From assembly GCA_022837245.1 (NCBI GenBank), contig JALHHX010000049.1, forward strand, positions 1-14,748: 14,748 nucleotides of DNA. Reading direction: 5' to 3'. The translations under genes were made by a program, and so were the position numbers. The stretch comes from Lentisphaerota bacterium (GTDB lineage: Bacteria; Verrucomicrobiota; Kiritimatiellia; RFP12; UBA3636). Shown in pieces: positions 1 through 8,329 of this stretch. The notes under the pieces were generated by a model. The model did no database searches and was not told where the DNA came from. It was given only the letters and a program-made list of their open reading frames with translations. Numbering within the stretch: the stretch's first letter is position 1; each line of letters begins with the position of its first letter.

Positions 1-1772
1 GGTATGAAGTATCCCAGCGCTTGCTGGCATATGATGATTCTGGAATTCACGGACTTCAAGGAGATGCCGATGGAGATGGCCTTTCCAACCGTATGGAGCT
101 CCGCTATCGTACGCATACTAGACGGAGTGATACGGATGGGGACGGTATTGACGACCAGACTGAAATCACTAACCATTCCAATCCAACAGGACCAGGCCGC
201 GTTGAAAACCCGTCCTTGTTAGTGCCTGTTAGGCTTACTCTTGGAGATCCCGGCTTAGACGGCATGACTGAGGCATACGCCATGAAAATTGATCCAATCT
301 CAGGCGATCACAGAAGCTTCACATTTCAGAATACGACTTACGATGGCATACAGACGGCAGACCTTGAGCTTCTTGTTGGAGGGCACTACAGGATAACTCT
401 TGATCATTTAGGCAGTCGGAGATCGAGAAATCTCTGGGCCGATCCCGACTATGAGGCTAAGGTGGAAGGTGTTGATGGGACTGTGCTGGCAATCACTGAT
501 AAAGGTGGGCTGCTCGGCCGTCATCTTTCCAACAGTACAGTCCAGCCCGGCACGGCACCTGTGAATACCAATTTGTTTGCCGAGGTGTGGGTTATTTCCG
601 ATGGTGTATCTCAGGTTGATCCGCTGTATAAAACACGTTTGGATGCTTGGCCGGCAGGCCGTTCGACCACGGCTGGGCCAATCCTTCAGACGGAAAACGC
701 AAACCCAGGCGTGCTTGTTTTGCACCCTGGGGTCTTGGGGACTATTACCCCTGCGAAATTAAGACTCAATGGTATAGCTGCAGCAGATAGTACCGGTTTA
801 ACAAGGTGGTTGCGCTTTAGCGATCCGACGCGTATCTCATACAAATTGCCTGGAGGGTCGTCGTTCATAAGGACACAGTCAAGCGAGGTGCCGATTCCTG
901 GTAGCGCCTCTGTTTCTTTGGAGGTAGAATTGCAAGCTTCGGGTACATGGCCTGCCGGGACGTCCGTCGATGTGTCGTGTATCATAAAGACCACCACTGG
1001 GACGATTGTATCTGAAAGCGATCATGTAAGGTTGTTAGGCCTAGCTGTGGCAGCAATTGGTGATTCTCTTACATATGGCTTCAGGAGGACATACTCGGGG
1101 CAGTATCAAATGCCGTTATGGCAAAGCCCCTGGTTTAATTATCCTGCCGTATCCGATTGGAGCCGATATTACGTTTCGCCGACTGATATAAACTTCCAGG
1201 GTTCCCGGGGTTACCTGAGGCGTGACTTGACCTCCTTTATCCCGTGGCTAGGTCACGACACCAACGGCCACGGCCCCGAACATTGCGGTTACCCGGGTTC
1301 GCGCACTTATGAAATAAACAACATGCTGGTCGATACCTCGCGCGCACTTCCACGCGGAGCTGTTCAGACCGGCCCCGGTGTTCTTGTAGTCGTCTATTTC
1401 ATTGGGATGAACGACGTGGTTGGTGGACGCGCAGCCGGAAGCGTTTATTCTGATTGGAAGACTGGACTCAACAGCATATTGACGCAACGCGCGGGACGAG
1501 GGCGCACCCTGGTCATAGGCGTGACTTTGCCGAAAATGAGGGACGACTACCAGGGATACACCATCGAACGCCAGAACGAGCTTGTTGCGTTCAACAGCCT
1601 TGTGCGTGCCCATCAAGTGTCGACACCGTTTACACGCTATGTCGTGGCTGACGCAGAGAGTGTTCCGCACGATTTGGACGACGACGGCTTGCATTTCATG
1701 GCAAGAGGGTACGGACTCATTGAAGAAAAAATCAGAGATGCAGTCATAAGGGGGCTAAGGGCGCAACCATGA
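1..1772 (+). CDS. SGNH/GDSL-family hydrolase with thrombospondin-3-like calcium repeats (5'-partial)
   Basis: The reading frame is open from the left edge (first full codon at 3), with no signal peptide in view, so the N terminus lies upstream. Two DxDxDG calcium-binding repeats come first, at nt 63-101 (DADGDGLSNRMEL) and 129-164 (DTDGDGIDDQTE), typical of flexible linkers in secreted proteins. A beta-rich region that I do not recognise follows (about nt 200-1040). The C-terminal third is an SGNH hydrolase with all four blocks. These are block I AIGDSLTYGF with the nucleophile Ser codon at 1065, block II GYPGSRT with Gly at 1296, block III FIGMND with Asn at 1410, and block V DGLH with Asp at 1683 and His at 1692. 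Family members are esterases, lipases or carbohydrate deacetylases. The substrate cannot be read from sequence; a surface glycan ester is an inference. The stop overlaps the next start as ATGA. Confidence 0.85.
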   Translation, partial: YEVSQRLLAYDDSGIHGLQGDADGDGLSNRMELRYRTHTRRSDTDGDGIDDQTEITNHSNPTGPGRVENPSLLVPVRLTLGDPGLDGMTEAYAMKIDPISGDHRSFTFQNTTYDGIQTADLELLVGGHYRITLDHLGSRRSRNLWADPDYEAKVEGVDGTVLAITDKGGLLGRHLSNSTVQPGTAPVNTNLFAEVWVISDGVSQVDPLYKTRLDAWPAGRSTTAGPILQTENANPGVLVLHPGVLGTITPAKLRLNGIAAADSTGLTRWLRFSDPTRISYKLPGGSSFIRTQSSEVPIPGSASVSLEVELQASGTWPAGTSVDVSCIIKTTTGTIVSESDHVRLLGLAVAAIGDSLTYGFRRTYSGQYQMPLWQSPWFNYPAVSDWSRYYVSPTDINFQGSRGYLRRDLTSFIPWLGHDTNGHGPEHCGYPGSRTYEINNMLVDTSRALPRGAVQTGPGVLVVVYFIGMNDVVGGRAAGSVYSDWKTGLNSILTQRAGRGRTLVIGVTLPKMRDDYQGYTIERQNELVAFNSLVRAHQVSTPFTRYVVADAESVPHDLDDDGLHFMARGYGLIEEKIRDAVIRGLRAQP

Positions 1773-3352
1773 AGTATTTGAGAAAAATAGCGTTTGCCGT
1801 TTTCTCCGTATCTTTCGTGGCGGGGATGGTGCCATTTGAAACCGCGGTAAATGATACGGTAGTAGAAGTTCATGCCCCATTCATTGTGTTGCAGGATGGC
1901 AAGTTCGGCTTCATAAACCCTGATGACGGAAGTTTACAGGTGGCGCCGCGCTACAAACTCTGCGCAAACTGGAGCGAAGGCTTTGCATGGGTGCAGGAGG
2001 AGGCGGGTGTAAATGCCGATGGCATGTTTATAGGTGCAGACGCTAAACCCATTGCCAGCAAGCCATTACGTGATCTATCAGCGGTATTTCCTGAACGGCC
2101 TGTCCCTGAATTCCGAAATGGTGTAGCGGTGGTGTCTTTCCCGGATGGCGACTTCGGATACATCAATGTCCGTGGCGAAGTTGTCGGCAGGACGTCGCGA
2201 ACCGGAGCGTTCATGCGGCAGGATGACAGACTTCTGATTTCTATTGGCGGCGATGGCAACATTGGATTTATCGACCGCGCCGGTGTTGAGCTCATAAATC
2301 CACGCTTTGCGGATGCAACACCTTTTCGTGGTGGGCGCGCCGCTGCCCGTTCCGGTGAAAAGTGGGGGCTTATTGACGAGACCGGAGGATGGGCTGCAAA
2401 ACCCGAGTTCGACTCCGTGCGGTGGTTCGCCGACGAGCCGCGATGCTGGGCGTATCGTATGGATGGCAAGTGGGGAATTTTAGATCGCGGTGGCAAGCGC
2501 CTGACTGGAGCGCTTTACGACGTCCCCGGCGTTTGGAGCGGCGATGCGCTCAGCGTTTGCACAAGTAATCTGTGGGGGCTGGTCTCCGTCGATGGCTCGG
2601 CGCTCGTGCCGCCGCGCTACCAGACACTGGAACCACTGGGCGGCGCGGATCCACTTTGGTCGGCGCAGAGCACAAACGGATTGTGGGGGATTATTTCCAC
2701 AAATGGCGAAGAAAAAGCCGCATGCCGGTATCGCGGCGTGGCGTCGCCTGCGCCGGGCGTTTACACCGCGCGGGAGGATGGTTTGACGGGCCTGCTGGAC
2801 ATTGAGACTGGCGAATTCGTCAACGACGGGCGCTATTCGCGCATACTGCCGATGGAGCCGCCGCTTGATAAGCTGGCGATAGTCGAACGGCGCGGCAAAT
2901 GGAGTGCCATTGACTTATCCACTGGCGAGGAAATTATCAAGCGGGACTATGATCTTGTGCAACAGCAAAATGAATTGCTCAAGGTTCAATCAGGCAGCAG
3001 AACGATGTTTTTTAATGCGGCCGGGCGGCGCGTCGAGCCTTCAGACCTCTCCGATGAAGGGCCGGAACTGCGCCCCGTCGAATCCAACGGCAAATGGGGG
3101 CTTGCAGACCGACACGGCGAATGGCGCGTCAAACCGGAATACGACGAACTGGGCGTTCCGTGGCGCGGACTCGTCCCGGCGAAAAGGGACGGACTCTGGG
3201 GGCTGATCAAAGAAAATGGCGAAGAGGCGCTTCCCTGTGTTTACGAAGGTCTTGAATGGGGCGTCGGAGAGGAAGGATACTCTGCGTTTTACGGCATCTC
3301 GTCCGAGCAAATAGAAGGGCTCAAGTTTTACGAGAGAGGGGGCAAGCAATGA
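1769..3352 (+). CDS. WG-repeat (KWG) protein, probably secreted
   Basis: The 527-residue product begins with a basic and hydrophobic segment (MKYLRKIAFAVFSVSFVAGM) that looks like a signal peptide. The rest is about a dozen WG-type beta repeats, each opening with a motif such as KFGFIN, KWGLID, KWGILD, LWGLVS, LWGIIS, KWGLAD or LWGLIK. Each then has a 'GE/GK..i.P.Y' step and an aromatic-containing strand. Some copies are degenerate (for example KWSAID and SRTMFF). WG repeats form beta structures of poorly defined function, often in surface or protein-interaction contexts, so no enzymatic role is assigned. The ATG overlaps the upstream stop as ATGA, with TAAGGG at 1756-1761 as ribosome binding site. 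It overlaps the following gene in the same way. The 3' half is visibly more GC-rich than the 5' half. Confidence 0.82.
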   Translation: MKYLRKIAFAVFSVSFVAGMVPFETAVNDTVVEVHAPFIVLQDGKFGFINPDDGSLQVAPRYKLCANWSEGFAWVQEEAGVNADGMFIGADAKPIASKPLRDLSAVFPERPVPEFRNGVAVVSFPDGDFGYINVRGEVVGRTSRTGAFMRQDDRLLISIGGDGNIGFIDRAGVELINPRFADATPFRGGRAAARSGEKWGLIDETGGWAAKPEFDSVRWFADEPRCWAYRMDGKWGILDRGGKRLTGALYDVPGVWSGDALSVCTSNLWGLVSVDGSALVPPRYQTLEPLGGADPLWSAQSTNGLWGIISTNGEEKAACRYRGVASPAPGVYTAREDGLTGLLDIETGEFVNDGRYSRILPMEPPLDKLAIVERRGKWSAIDLSTGEEIIKRDYDLVQQQNELLKVQSGSRTMFFNAAGRRVEPSDLSDEGPELRPVESNGKWGLADRHGEWRVKPEYDELGVPWRGLVPAKRDGLWGLIKENGEEALPCVYEGLEWGVGEEGYSAFYGISSEQIEGLKFYERGGKQ

Positions 3353-6300
3353 GACGCGTTGAACTACTCAATAAAGTGAAGCAGGTTGCCGCTTGCGTTG
3401 TCTTAACTTTTGCTCAGTTCGTCCAAGCTATGCCGTTGTTGCCGGACTTTGTTGTAACTGACATTATATGCCCTTCTGAGATCCTCGCAGGCATGGACAT
3501 GACGGTATACGTGACCGTTGAGAACCAAGGCGTTGCGGCTGGCGAAGGCATGTATGTAGACTTATGGCAGAACATAACTAACAGTTTTCCGAATGTGGGT
3601 GAAGTAGGTGAAGCTTGGGAGCCTGTAGGTATGCTTGAGCCCGGGGAGGCCCGCACAATTGCCATTTCGCCCATCGAAGTTCTGCCGGGTACAAACCAAA
3701 TCTTTGCTCTTGTCGAGTTCGAGAACCGCGTGTCAGAAGCTTTAAACACAAACAATCTTTTGTGTGTGGAATACCAGGGAGTTGCTACCTCAAGTATCCA
3801 AATGCTCGAAAATAAAACACCAGCGAAGGGCATTTCTGGGTTACAGGGGTCAATACGTGAATACATATTTGAAGCTCCTCTGGAAACTGAAAAGTTGACA
3901 ATTACAACATCAGGCGGAACAGGTGACTGTGATATATATGTGCGTTATGGAGGTTCTGCAGCCGAAACGGAGTGGGACTATAGTTCACAGTTGTCCGGCA
4001 ATCAGGAGACGATAACCATCAACTCGCCAATGTCTGGTTACTGGTACATAACAGTTTACGGCCAATCTGACTACGTCGGCGTTGTCCTTACAGGTACGCG
4101 TGTGTGGAATGGCGATTCCGAGTTGCAGCCGATTGGCGCGCCCACTGGAGTGATGGCGAGCGATGGTGAGTATACGAATCGTGTCGTTGTGACTTGGAAC
4201 GAGGTGCAAAACGCTACGCATTATCGCGTGTACCGATCCGAGAGCGCCACAGGAGTGCAGAATCTTCTGAGCTCTTGGCAGGTTTATCCCGAATTTAACG
4301 ATTTTGATGCGTTGCCAGGTCGGACTTATTACTATTCAATTGTTGCTGTGCCTCTGTCGACTGTGGCTCTTCCTAGTACCCGAAGCACATCCAATCCAGG
4401 GTGGCGTGGGCTGGTTGCCCCCACGGGAATCAATGCTTCCGACGGTGCTTATGCTGGAAGGGTAGCCGTTTCTTGGGACGCGGTTGACGGGGCAAGCCAC
4501 TATAGGCTATACAGGTCTGAAACTCCCGACGGCCCACTGGTTGATATTTCCGCTTGGGATACGAAACGATGGTTCTGGGATTTGACTGGGGCCCCCGGCA
4601 GATCGTACTACTATTTTGTCAGAGCCGCTGTCGATATTAATGGGTCGCGTGCCGGTGCCACCTCTGGTCCCGAAGAGGGGTGGCGTTTGCTTCCTGGACC
4701 GACTGGGGTCGTTGCGTCTGATGGCTCGACTGACGCTGGTGTTTCCGTTTCCTGGCAACCCCTAAGTGGTGCTACTCGATATCGAGTGAGCCGGGCGGAT
4801 GAAGATGGTTCGCTTGTTGAACTCGGGGTGTGGCAATCTGGAACCCATTACCTAGACACGGAATGCGAGCCAGGACGGACGTCTCAATATTTCGTCCGTG
4901 CTGCTGTGGGAGATGATGGTTGGCGATCTGGCATTCTAAGTGCCTCAGACGCCGGATGGCGGAAACTGCCTGCGCCGATTTTGTTTACAGCCTCCGATGG
5001 CGTCATTGGAAGAATCGCCATGTCGTGGTCGTCCGTCCCGGGTGCCACCCACTATCGCGTTTACAGATCGGAGACGCCATTCGGCATAAGGGTTGCTCTT
5101 GCTGGTTGGGCAACCAAGCTTTGGTTTTGGGACGTCTCAGCGATTCCTGGCAGGACATACTATTACTTCGTCCAAGCCGCCGCAGGTGCCGATGGTTACC
5201 GTGCAGGCAGTTTAAGCGCTGCCGAGAGTGGCTGGCGTGCTTTGACCCCTCCGTCAAGTGTGGTTGCAACGGACGGAGCTTACTTTGGGAACGTGACAAT
5301 CACCTGGCAGCCTGTGCCAAATGCAACGCACTACCGTGTTATGGTGTCTGACGTATTGGGTGTTGGAGGCACTCCACTTAGTGACTGGCAGACGGCGCTA
5401 TCGTTTCGGGACTACTTCGGCGCGCCCGGATATCCAAGGTACTACACCGTACAGGCTGCCGTAGATGCTGACGGCACGTATTCCAGTGCTGCAAGTGCTG
5501 CCGATTCTGGCTGGCGCAAATTGTCAGCTCCTGCCATGGTGGTTGCTACGGACGGGGAACTCTTAGACCAAGTTTCTATTTCTTGGGAAGCGGTTTCCGG
5601 GGCCTCGCACTATCAGGTTTACAGATCTGAGCTCCCTGACGGAGTGCCTGAGGAAATCTCAACTTGGAGCACTGAGCTTTCGTTTGAGGATCAAGAAGCC
5701 TTGCCAGGTAGGACATACAACTACTTTGTAAGAGCATCTACAAACAATCAAGGCGGCTTCCCCGGTGCTTTTAGCGAGGCAGAGTCCGGCTGGCGGGCGA
5801 TGCAGGCGCCAGCTCTTCCAACGGCTTCCGACGGCACGGCATTTAGCTATGTGGGTATATCCTGGTCGGCTGTTCCGGGTGCAACCCACTACCGTGTCTA
5901 CAGATCTGTTGCGTTGGATGGAGAGAAGACTCCGGTGTCCAACTGGGATAGCAAGTGTTGGTTCCGTGACACTGGCGCGACACCTGCGCAGACTTTTTAT
6001 TATTTCGTACAAGCAGATTCTGGAGGCGCAGGAGAACGTGTTAGCGGTTTCTCACCAGCTGACACTGGTTGGCGTATGCTGCCCCCGCCAACCGGAGTGA
6101 GTGCCTCCGACGGGCCGTATTACGGCAACGTCACGATCACCTGGCAGGCGGTACAAGGTGCAACCCATTACGCTGTTTTCCGTTCATCTGAATCCGGGGA
6201 GGGCAGCATCCAGATAAGTTCATGGCAAGAAAATCTGGTGTTTCGAGACTACACGGCGCTGCCTGGAGCAAACCATTACTATTCTGTTCGAGCCGCCTTG

Positions 6301-7293
6301 GACTCAGAGGGGTGGAGAAGCGGATTTTCCAGCACAGCCGATGCTGGATGGCGTAAGATTCCGCCGCCTACCGGGTTGTCGGCTACTGACGGAGCTTATA
6401 CAGATAGAACGGTGCTCACATGGCCTGAGGCTCCCGGTGCGTACTGCTACCGAGTTTACAGGGCGGAAACATTGAACGGACCCAAGACGGCTCTCGCAGG
6501 TTGGGTGTCCAGACTCTGGTTCTGGGACACTAGCGGAGTTTCTGGCAGAACATATTACTACTTTATTCAGGCTGCGGCGGGAAGTGGAGGGATACGTCCT
6601 GGCGTTATGAGTGCTGCGGAACCTGGGTGGCGAGGAGGCAGTGTATCTTCCGCTCCAGCCGTATCATCAATCTCGCCTCTTGAAGCACCCCTAGAATCGA
6701 CCTCCCTGGAGGTTACCTGGTATGTGGACGCAACCGGCGGCAACGATTCTGGCGATGGAGCAGAATGGGGCACAGCCAAGCGGACGTTGCAGTCTGCGGT
6801 CGATGCCGCAGCCGATGGCGATACGATTCTGGTCGCTAGCGGCATTTATGAACCGATTGACACGGGAGGCAAGATTCTGTTCATAGACGCTGTTGAGGGT
6901 TCTGAAGTCACGGTAATCGATGGCGGGTGCATCCTTCGTTGCGCCACTCTGGGGAGCGATGTCTTCCAGGCGGGCACGCGGCTTCGTGGATTTACTTTGC
7001 GCAACGGGCACGCGGAATTGGGTGGCGGCGCCATCGGCGGTACACTTGAGGGTTGCCGTCTCGAAGGCAACATCGCGGTTGATGGGGGAGGAGCTTTCGG
7101 TTCTACACTATTCGACTGTGTACTGACGCGCAATACGGCGGAATTCGGTGGAGGTGCCTGCGAGTCATCGCTTGTCAAATGCACGGTTGTGGGAAACGTT
7201 TCGACAGTGGCTGGTGGGGAGCTCTACAATTGCGAAAATGTAGATTCGGCTGTCGATGGGGAAATGAATGGTTTTGACGAACCGGAGAACTGA
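3349..7293 (+). CDS. Large modular surface protein: CARDB, PPC, nine FN3-like repeats, short beta-helix tail
   Basis: I start this gene at ATG 3349, which overlaps the previous stop as ATGA. It follows GAGAGGGGG at 3334-3342 and gives a clean signal peptide (basic MRRVELLNKVK, hydrophobic core, AQFVQA cleavage region). The frame stays open upstream to 3256, but that extension lies inside the WG gene. In the 1314-residue product, residues about 32-145 resemble CARDB (PDFVVTDI, VTVENQG, NTNNL). Residues about 160-250 resemble the PPC domain (DIYVRYG, YWYITVYG). Residues 264-1097 are nine FN3-like modules, and residues 1124 to the end start a right-handed beta-helix (WYVDATGGNDSGDG, then GGGA/C.L..N coils). 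No catalytic residues, membrane anchor or C-terminal sorting signal is seen. A role as an adhesin or surface scaffold is inference. The beta-helix is only about four coils long, so the end may be a natural truncation. Confidence 0.85.
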   Translation: MRRVELLNKVKQVAACVVLTFAQFVQAMPLLPDFVVTDIICPSEILAGMDMTVYVTVENQGVAAGEGMYVDLWQNITNSFPNVGEVGEAWEPVGMLEPGEARTIAISPIEVLPGTNQIFALVEFENRVSEALNTNNLLCVEYQGVATSSIQMLENKTPAKGISGLQGSIREYIFEAPLETEKLTITTSGGTGDCDIYVRYGGSAAETEWDYSSQLSGNQETITINSPMSGYWYITVYGQSDYVGVVLTGTRVWNGDSELQPIGAPTGVMASDGEYTNRVVVTWNEVQNATHYRVYRSESATGVQNLLSSWQVYPEFNDFDALPGRTYYYSIVAVPLSTVALPSTRSTSNPGWRGLVAPTGINASDGAYAGRVAVSWDAVDGASHYRLYRSETPDGPLVDISAWDTKRWFWDLTGAPGRSYYYFVRAAVDINGSRAGATSGPEEGWRLLPGPTGVVASDGSTDAGVSVSWQPLSGATRYRVSRADEDGSLVELGVWQSGTHYLDTECEPGRTSQYFVRAAVGDDGWRSGILSASDAGWRKLPAPILFTASDGVIGRIAMSWSSVPGATHYRVYRSETPFGIRVALAGWATKLWFWDVSAIPGRTYYYFVQAAAGADGYRAGSLSAAESGWRALTPPSSVVATDGAYFGNVTITWQPVPNATHYRVMVSDVLGVGGTPLSDWQTALSFRDYFGAPGYPRYYTVQAAVDADGTYSSAASAADSGWRKLSAPAMVVATDGELLDQVSISWEAVSGASHYQVYRSELPDGVPEEISTWSTELSFEDQEALPGRTYNYFVRASTNNQGGFPGAFSEAESGWRAMQAPALPTASDGTAFSYVGISWSAVPGATHYRVYRSVALDGEKTPVSNWDSKCWFRDTGATPAQTFYYFVQADSGGAGERVSGFSPADTGWRMLPPPTGVSASDGPYYGNVTITWQAVQGATHYAVFRSSESGEGSIQISSWQENLVFRDYTALPGANHYYSVRAALDSEGWRSGFSSTADAGWRKIPPPTGLSATDGAYTDRTVLTWPEAPGAYCYRVYRAETLNGPKTALAGWVSRLWFWDTSGVSGRTYYYFIQAAAGSGGIRPGVMSAAEPGWRGGSVSSAPAVSSISPLEAPLESTSLEVTWYVDATGGNDSGDGAEWGTAKRTLQSAVDAAADGDTILVASGIYEPIDTGGKILFIDAVEGSEVTVIDGGCILRCATLGSDVFQAGTRLRGFTLRNGHAELGGGAIGGTLEGCRLEGNIAVDGGGAFGSTLFDCVLTRNTAEFGGGACESSLVKCTVVGNVSTVAGGELYNCENVDSAVDGEMNGFDEPEN
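4138..6639 (+). repeat. Nine tandem FN3-like protein repeats of about 93 residues
   Basis: Each module follows one plan: a proline-rich start, then ASDG or ATDG, a strand with V.(V/I)(S/T)W, GA.HYRVYRS, a tryptophan strand, PGRTYYYFV(R/Q)AA, and an ending GWR. The nine GWR endings and nine (S/T)DG openings can be counted directly, and 834 residues divided by nine gives 92.7 per unit. Protein identity is much higher than DNA identity, because codons differ between copies. The array is therefore old or kept apart at DNA level, not a fresh duplication. Copies 4-5 and 7-8 share openings (LxTASDG and YxGNVTITWQ), suggesting past multi-unit duplication. Confidence 0.9.
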
Positions 7294-7494
7294 GCGAACC
7301 CTTTGTCAATACTTTCGGAAGGTCGGGATCTTCTGTAAGACAGGAGTTAAGCTCATTAATTTCGAGTTTCAAAAGCCTCTCGCTAACATGAATTATCACG
7401 CACTGCGCGCATGCCTTTACTGCTTGCGCGTATGGAGTCGGTGTGTTAAGATTCGGGGCATGAAAAACAGCGGAGTTGCAGATATCGCGAGCAT
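7294..7494. other. Intergenic region between the surface-protein and polysaccharide gene groups
   Basis: This is the only gap of any size in the window (201 bp). It holds a weak hairpin near 7318-7333 without a T tract, a candidate promoter at 7424-7452 and a 12-codon mini-ORF from 7460. The rest shows no recognisable coding or RNA structure. In-frame reading past the stop of the large FN3 protein meets another stop within 15 codons and shows no continuing beta-helix pattern. Confidence 0.7.
7424..7452 (+). promoter_or_regulatory. Candidate sigma-70-type promoter for the polysaccharide operon
   Basis: TTGCGC (7424-7429) and TAAGAT (7447-7452) are separated by 17 bp, and TGT directly before the -10 resembles an extended -10 element. 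The predicted transcription start is near 7459. The match is moderate (3/6 and 4/6 to the E. coli consensus), and promoter consensus in this organism is unknown. Its position, just ahead of the first gene after a long gap, supports it. Confidence 0.4.
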
Positions 7495-7498
7495 ATGA
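7460..7498 (+). CDS. Possible 12-residue leader peptide overlapping the ABC permease start
   Basis: The mini-ORF encodes MKNSGVADIASI and ends in a TGA that overlaps the permease ATG as ATGA (7495-7498), the same junction used elsewhere in the window. It begins almost exactly where transcription would start from the candidate promoter, so it would be leaderless or nearly so. The permease has no good ribosome binding site at normal spacing; the closest GGAG is at 7472-7475, about 19 bases upstream. Coupling through this mini-ORF could supply ribosomes. An ORF this short can arise by chance. Confidence 0.25.
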   Translation: MKNSGVADIASI

Positions 7499-8328
7499 TA
7501 ACCGTAATTGAACCCACTAAATCCTTCTTTAGGATAAACTGGCGGGAAATTGCAGAATACCATGATTTGATTCTTCTGCTTGCGAAACGCGACATCACCG
7601 TGGTCTACAAGCAAACTGTTTTAGGGCCGCTTTGGTTTTTGATCCAGCCTGTTGTCTCTGCTATCGTATTCACTGTAATATTCGGAAATTTAGCAAAAAT
7701 AACGACAGATGGAATTCCGCATTTCGTTTTCTACATGAGTGGTACGGTTATGTGGAATTATTTCAGCGCTGTCCTTAACAACAGCGGGACGTCCCTTATT
7801 GGAAGTGCACATATCCTTTCAAAGGTGTATTTTCCACGCCTAGTGTTGCCATTCGCTTCAGTGCTTTCCAATCTGGCACACCTCGCTCTGAATATGTTAA
7901 TTTTGGTGGTTTTCTGTGTTTATTATTATATAAAAGGAGACGCCATATCTCCTTCTCCCGTGCTTCTGGCAATGCCCCTGCTCATATTGTATACGGCATT
8001 GGTAGGATTGGGCTTCGGACTTTGGATAGCTGCGGCAACCACTAAGTACCGGGATTTGCGCTTCGCGTTGCCTTTCATCCTGCAGATGTGGATGTATGCC
8101 ACGCCTATTGTCTATCCGGCTTCTGGCATTGTAAGGCCGGCGTTCCGTTTCATAATGTGGGCGAATCCGATGTCTGTTGCAGTTGAGTTCAACCGCTGGA
8201 TGTTTACTGGGAAAAACAGTATCGAACCCGCAGCAATCCTGATAGGGTTACTCTCAACCGCGTTGGTGCTAATAAGCGGTTTGTTCATGTTTAACCGAGT
8301 ACAGTCCAATTTCGTCGACACGGTGTAA
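7495..8328 (+). CDS. Polysaccharide ABC exporter permease (ABC-2 family, Wzm/TagG-like)
   Basis: This is the inner-membrane half of an ABC exporter for surface polysaccharides. At 277 residues it has the usual family length. It opens with an amphipathic cytoplasmic stretch and the typical 'LAKRDITVVYKQTVLGPLWF' entry to the first membrane segment (about residues 30-49). About six hydrophobic segments are visible. TTKYRDLRFALP and MWMYATPIVYP around residues 182-207 are hallmark stretches of Wzm-type permeases, as is the C-terminal FNRVQSNFVDTV. No other in-frame ATG, GTG or TTG is available upstream before the stop at 7447. The gene is one base from the ATPase gene (TAATATG), as expected for subunits of one transporter. 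The substrate is inferred from the glycosyltransferases downstream. Confidence 0.93.
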   Translation: MITVIEPTKSFFRINWREIAEYHDLILLLAKRDITVVYKQTVLGPLWFLIQPVVSAIVFTVIFGNLAKITTDGIPHFVFYMSGTVMWNYFSAVLNNSGTSLIGSAHILSKVYFPRLVLPFASVLSNLAHLALNMLILVVFCVYYYIKGDAISPSPVLLAMPLLILYTALVGLGFGLWIAAATTKYRDLRFALPFILQMWMYATPIVYPASGIVRPAFRFIMWANPMSVAVEFNRWMFTGKNSIEPAAILIGLLSTALVLISGLFMFNRVQSNFVDTV

Positions 8329-8329
8329 T

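Noticed and set aside
4..222. 72-codon + strand ORF at the left edge
   Set aside because: It overlaps the calcium-repeat coding frame, which has clear DxDxDG motifs; this frame shows no recognisable pattern.
1248..1694. 148-codon minus-strand ORF opposite the SGNH domain
   Set aside because: It lies opposite the conserved SGNH motifs and has no recognisable domain; it is a shadow of the real frame.
3256..3348. N-terminal extension of the large FN3 protein into the WG gene
   Set aside because: It would overlap the WG coding sequence by 97 bases and bury the signal peptide. ATG 3349 has a strong ribosome binding site and an ATGA overlap.
6567..7184. Overlapping minus-strand ORFs opposite the beta-helix region
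   Set aside because: They are proline- and serine-rich shadow frames produced by the glycine-rich coding strand, with no ribosome binding sites or domain patterns.
7318..7333. Hairpin GAAGGT-CGGG-ATCTTC after the FN3 gene as a terminator
   Set aside because: It has a six-pair stem including one G-T pair and no following T tract, so it is too weak to call an intrinsic terminator.
7268..7498. 76-codon + strand ORF across the intergenic region
   Set aside because: It begins inside the FN3 protein gene, and its product is rich in Cys and Arg with no family pattern. Only the last 12 codons from the ATG at 7460 merit mention.
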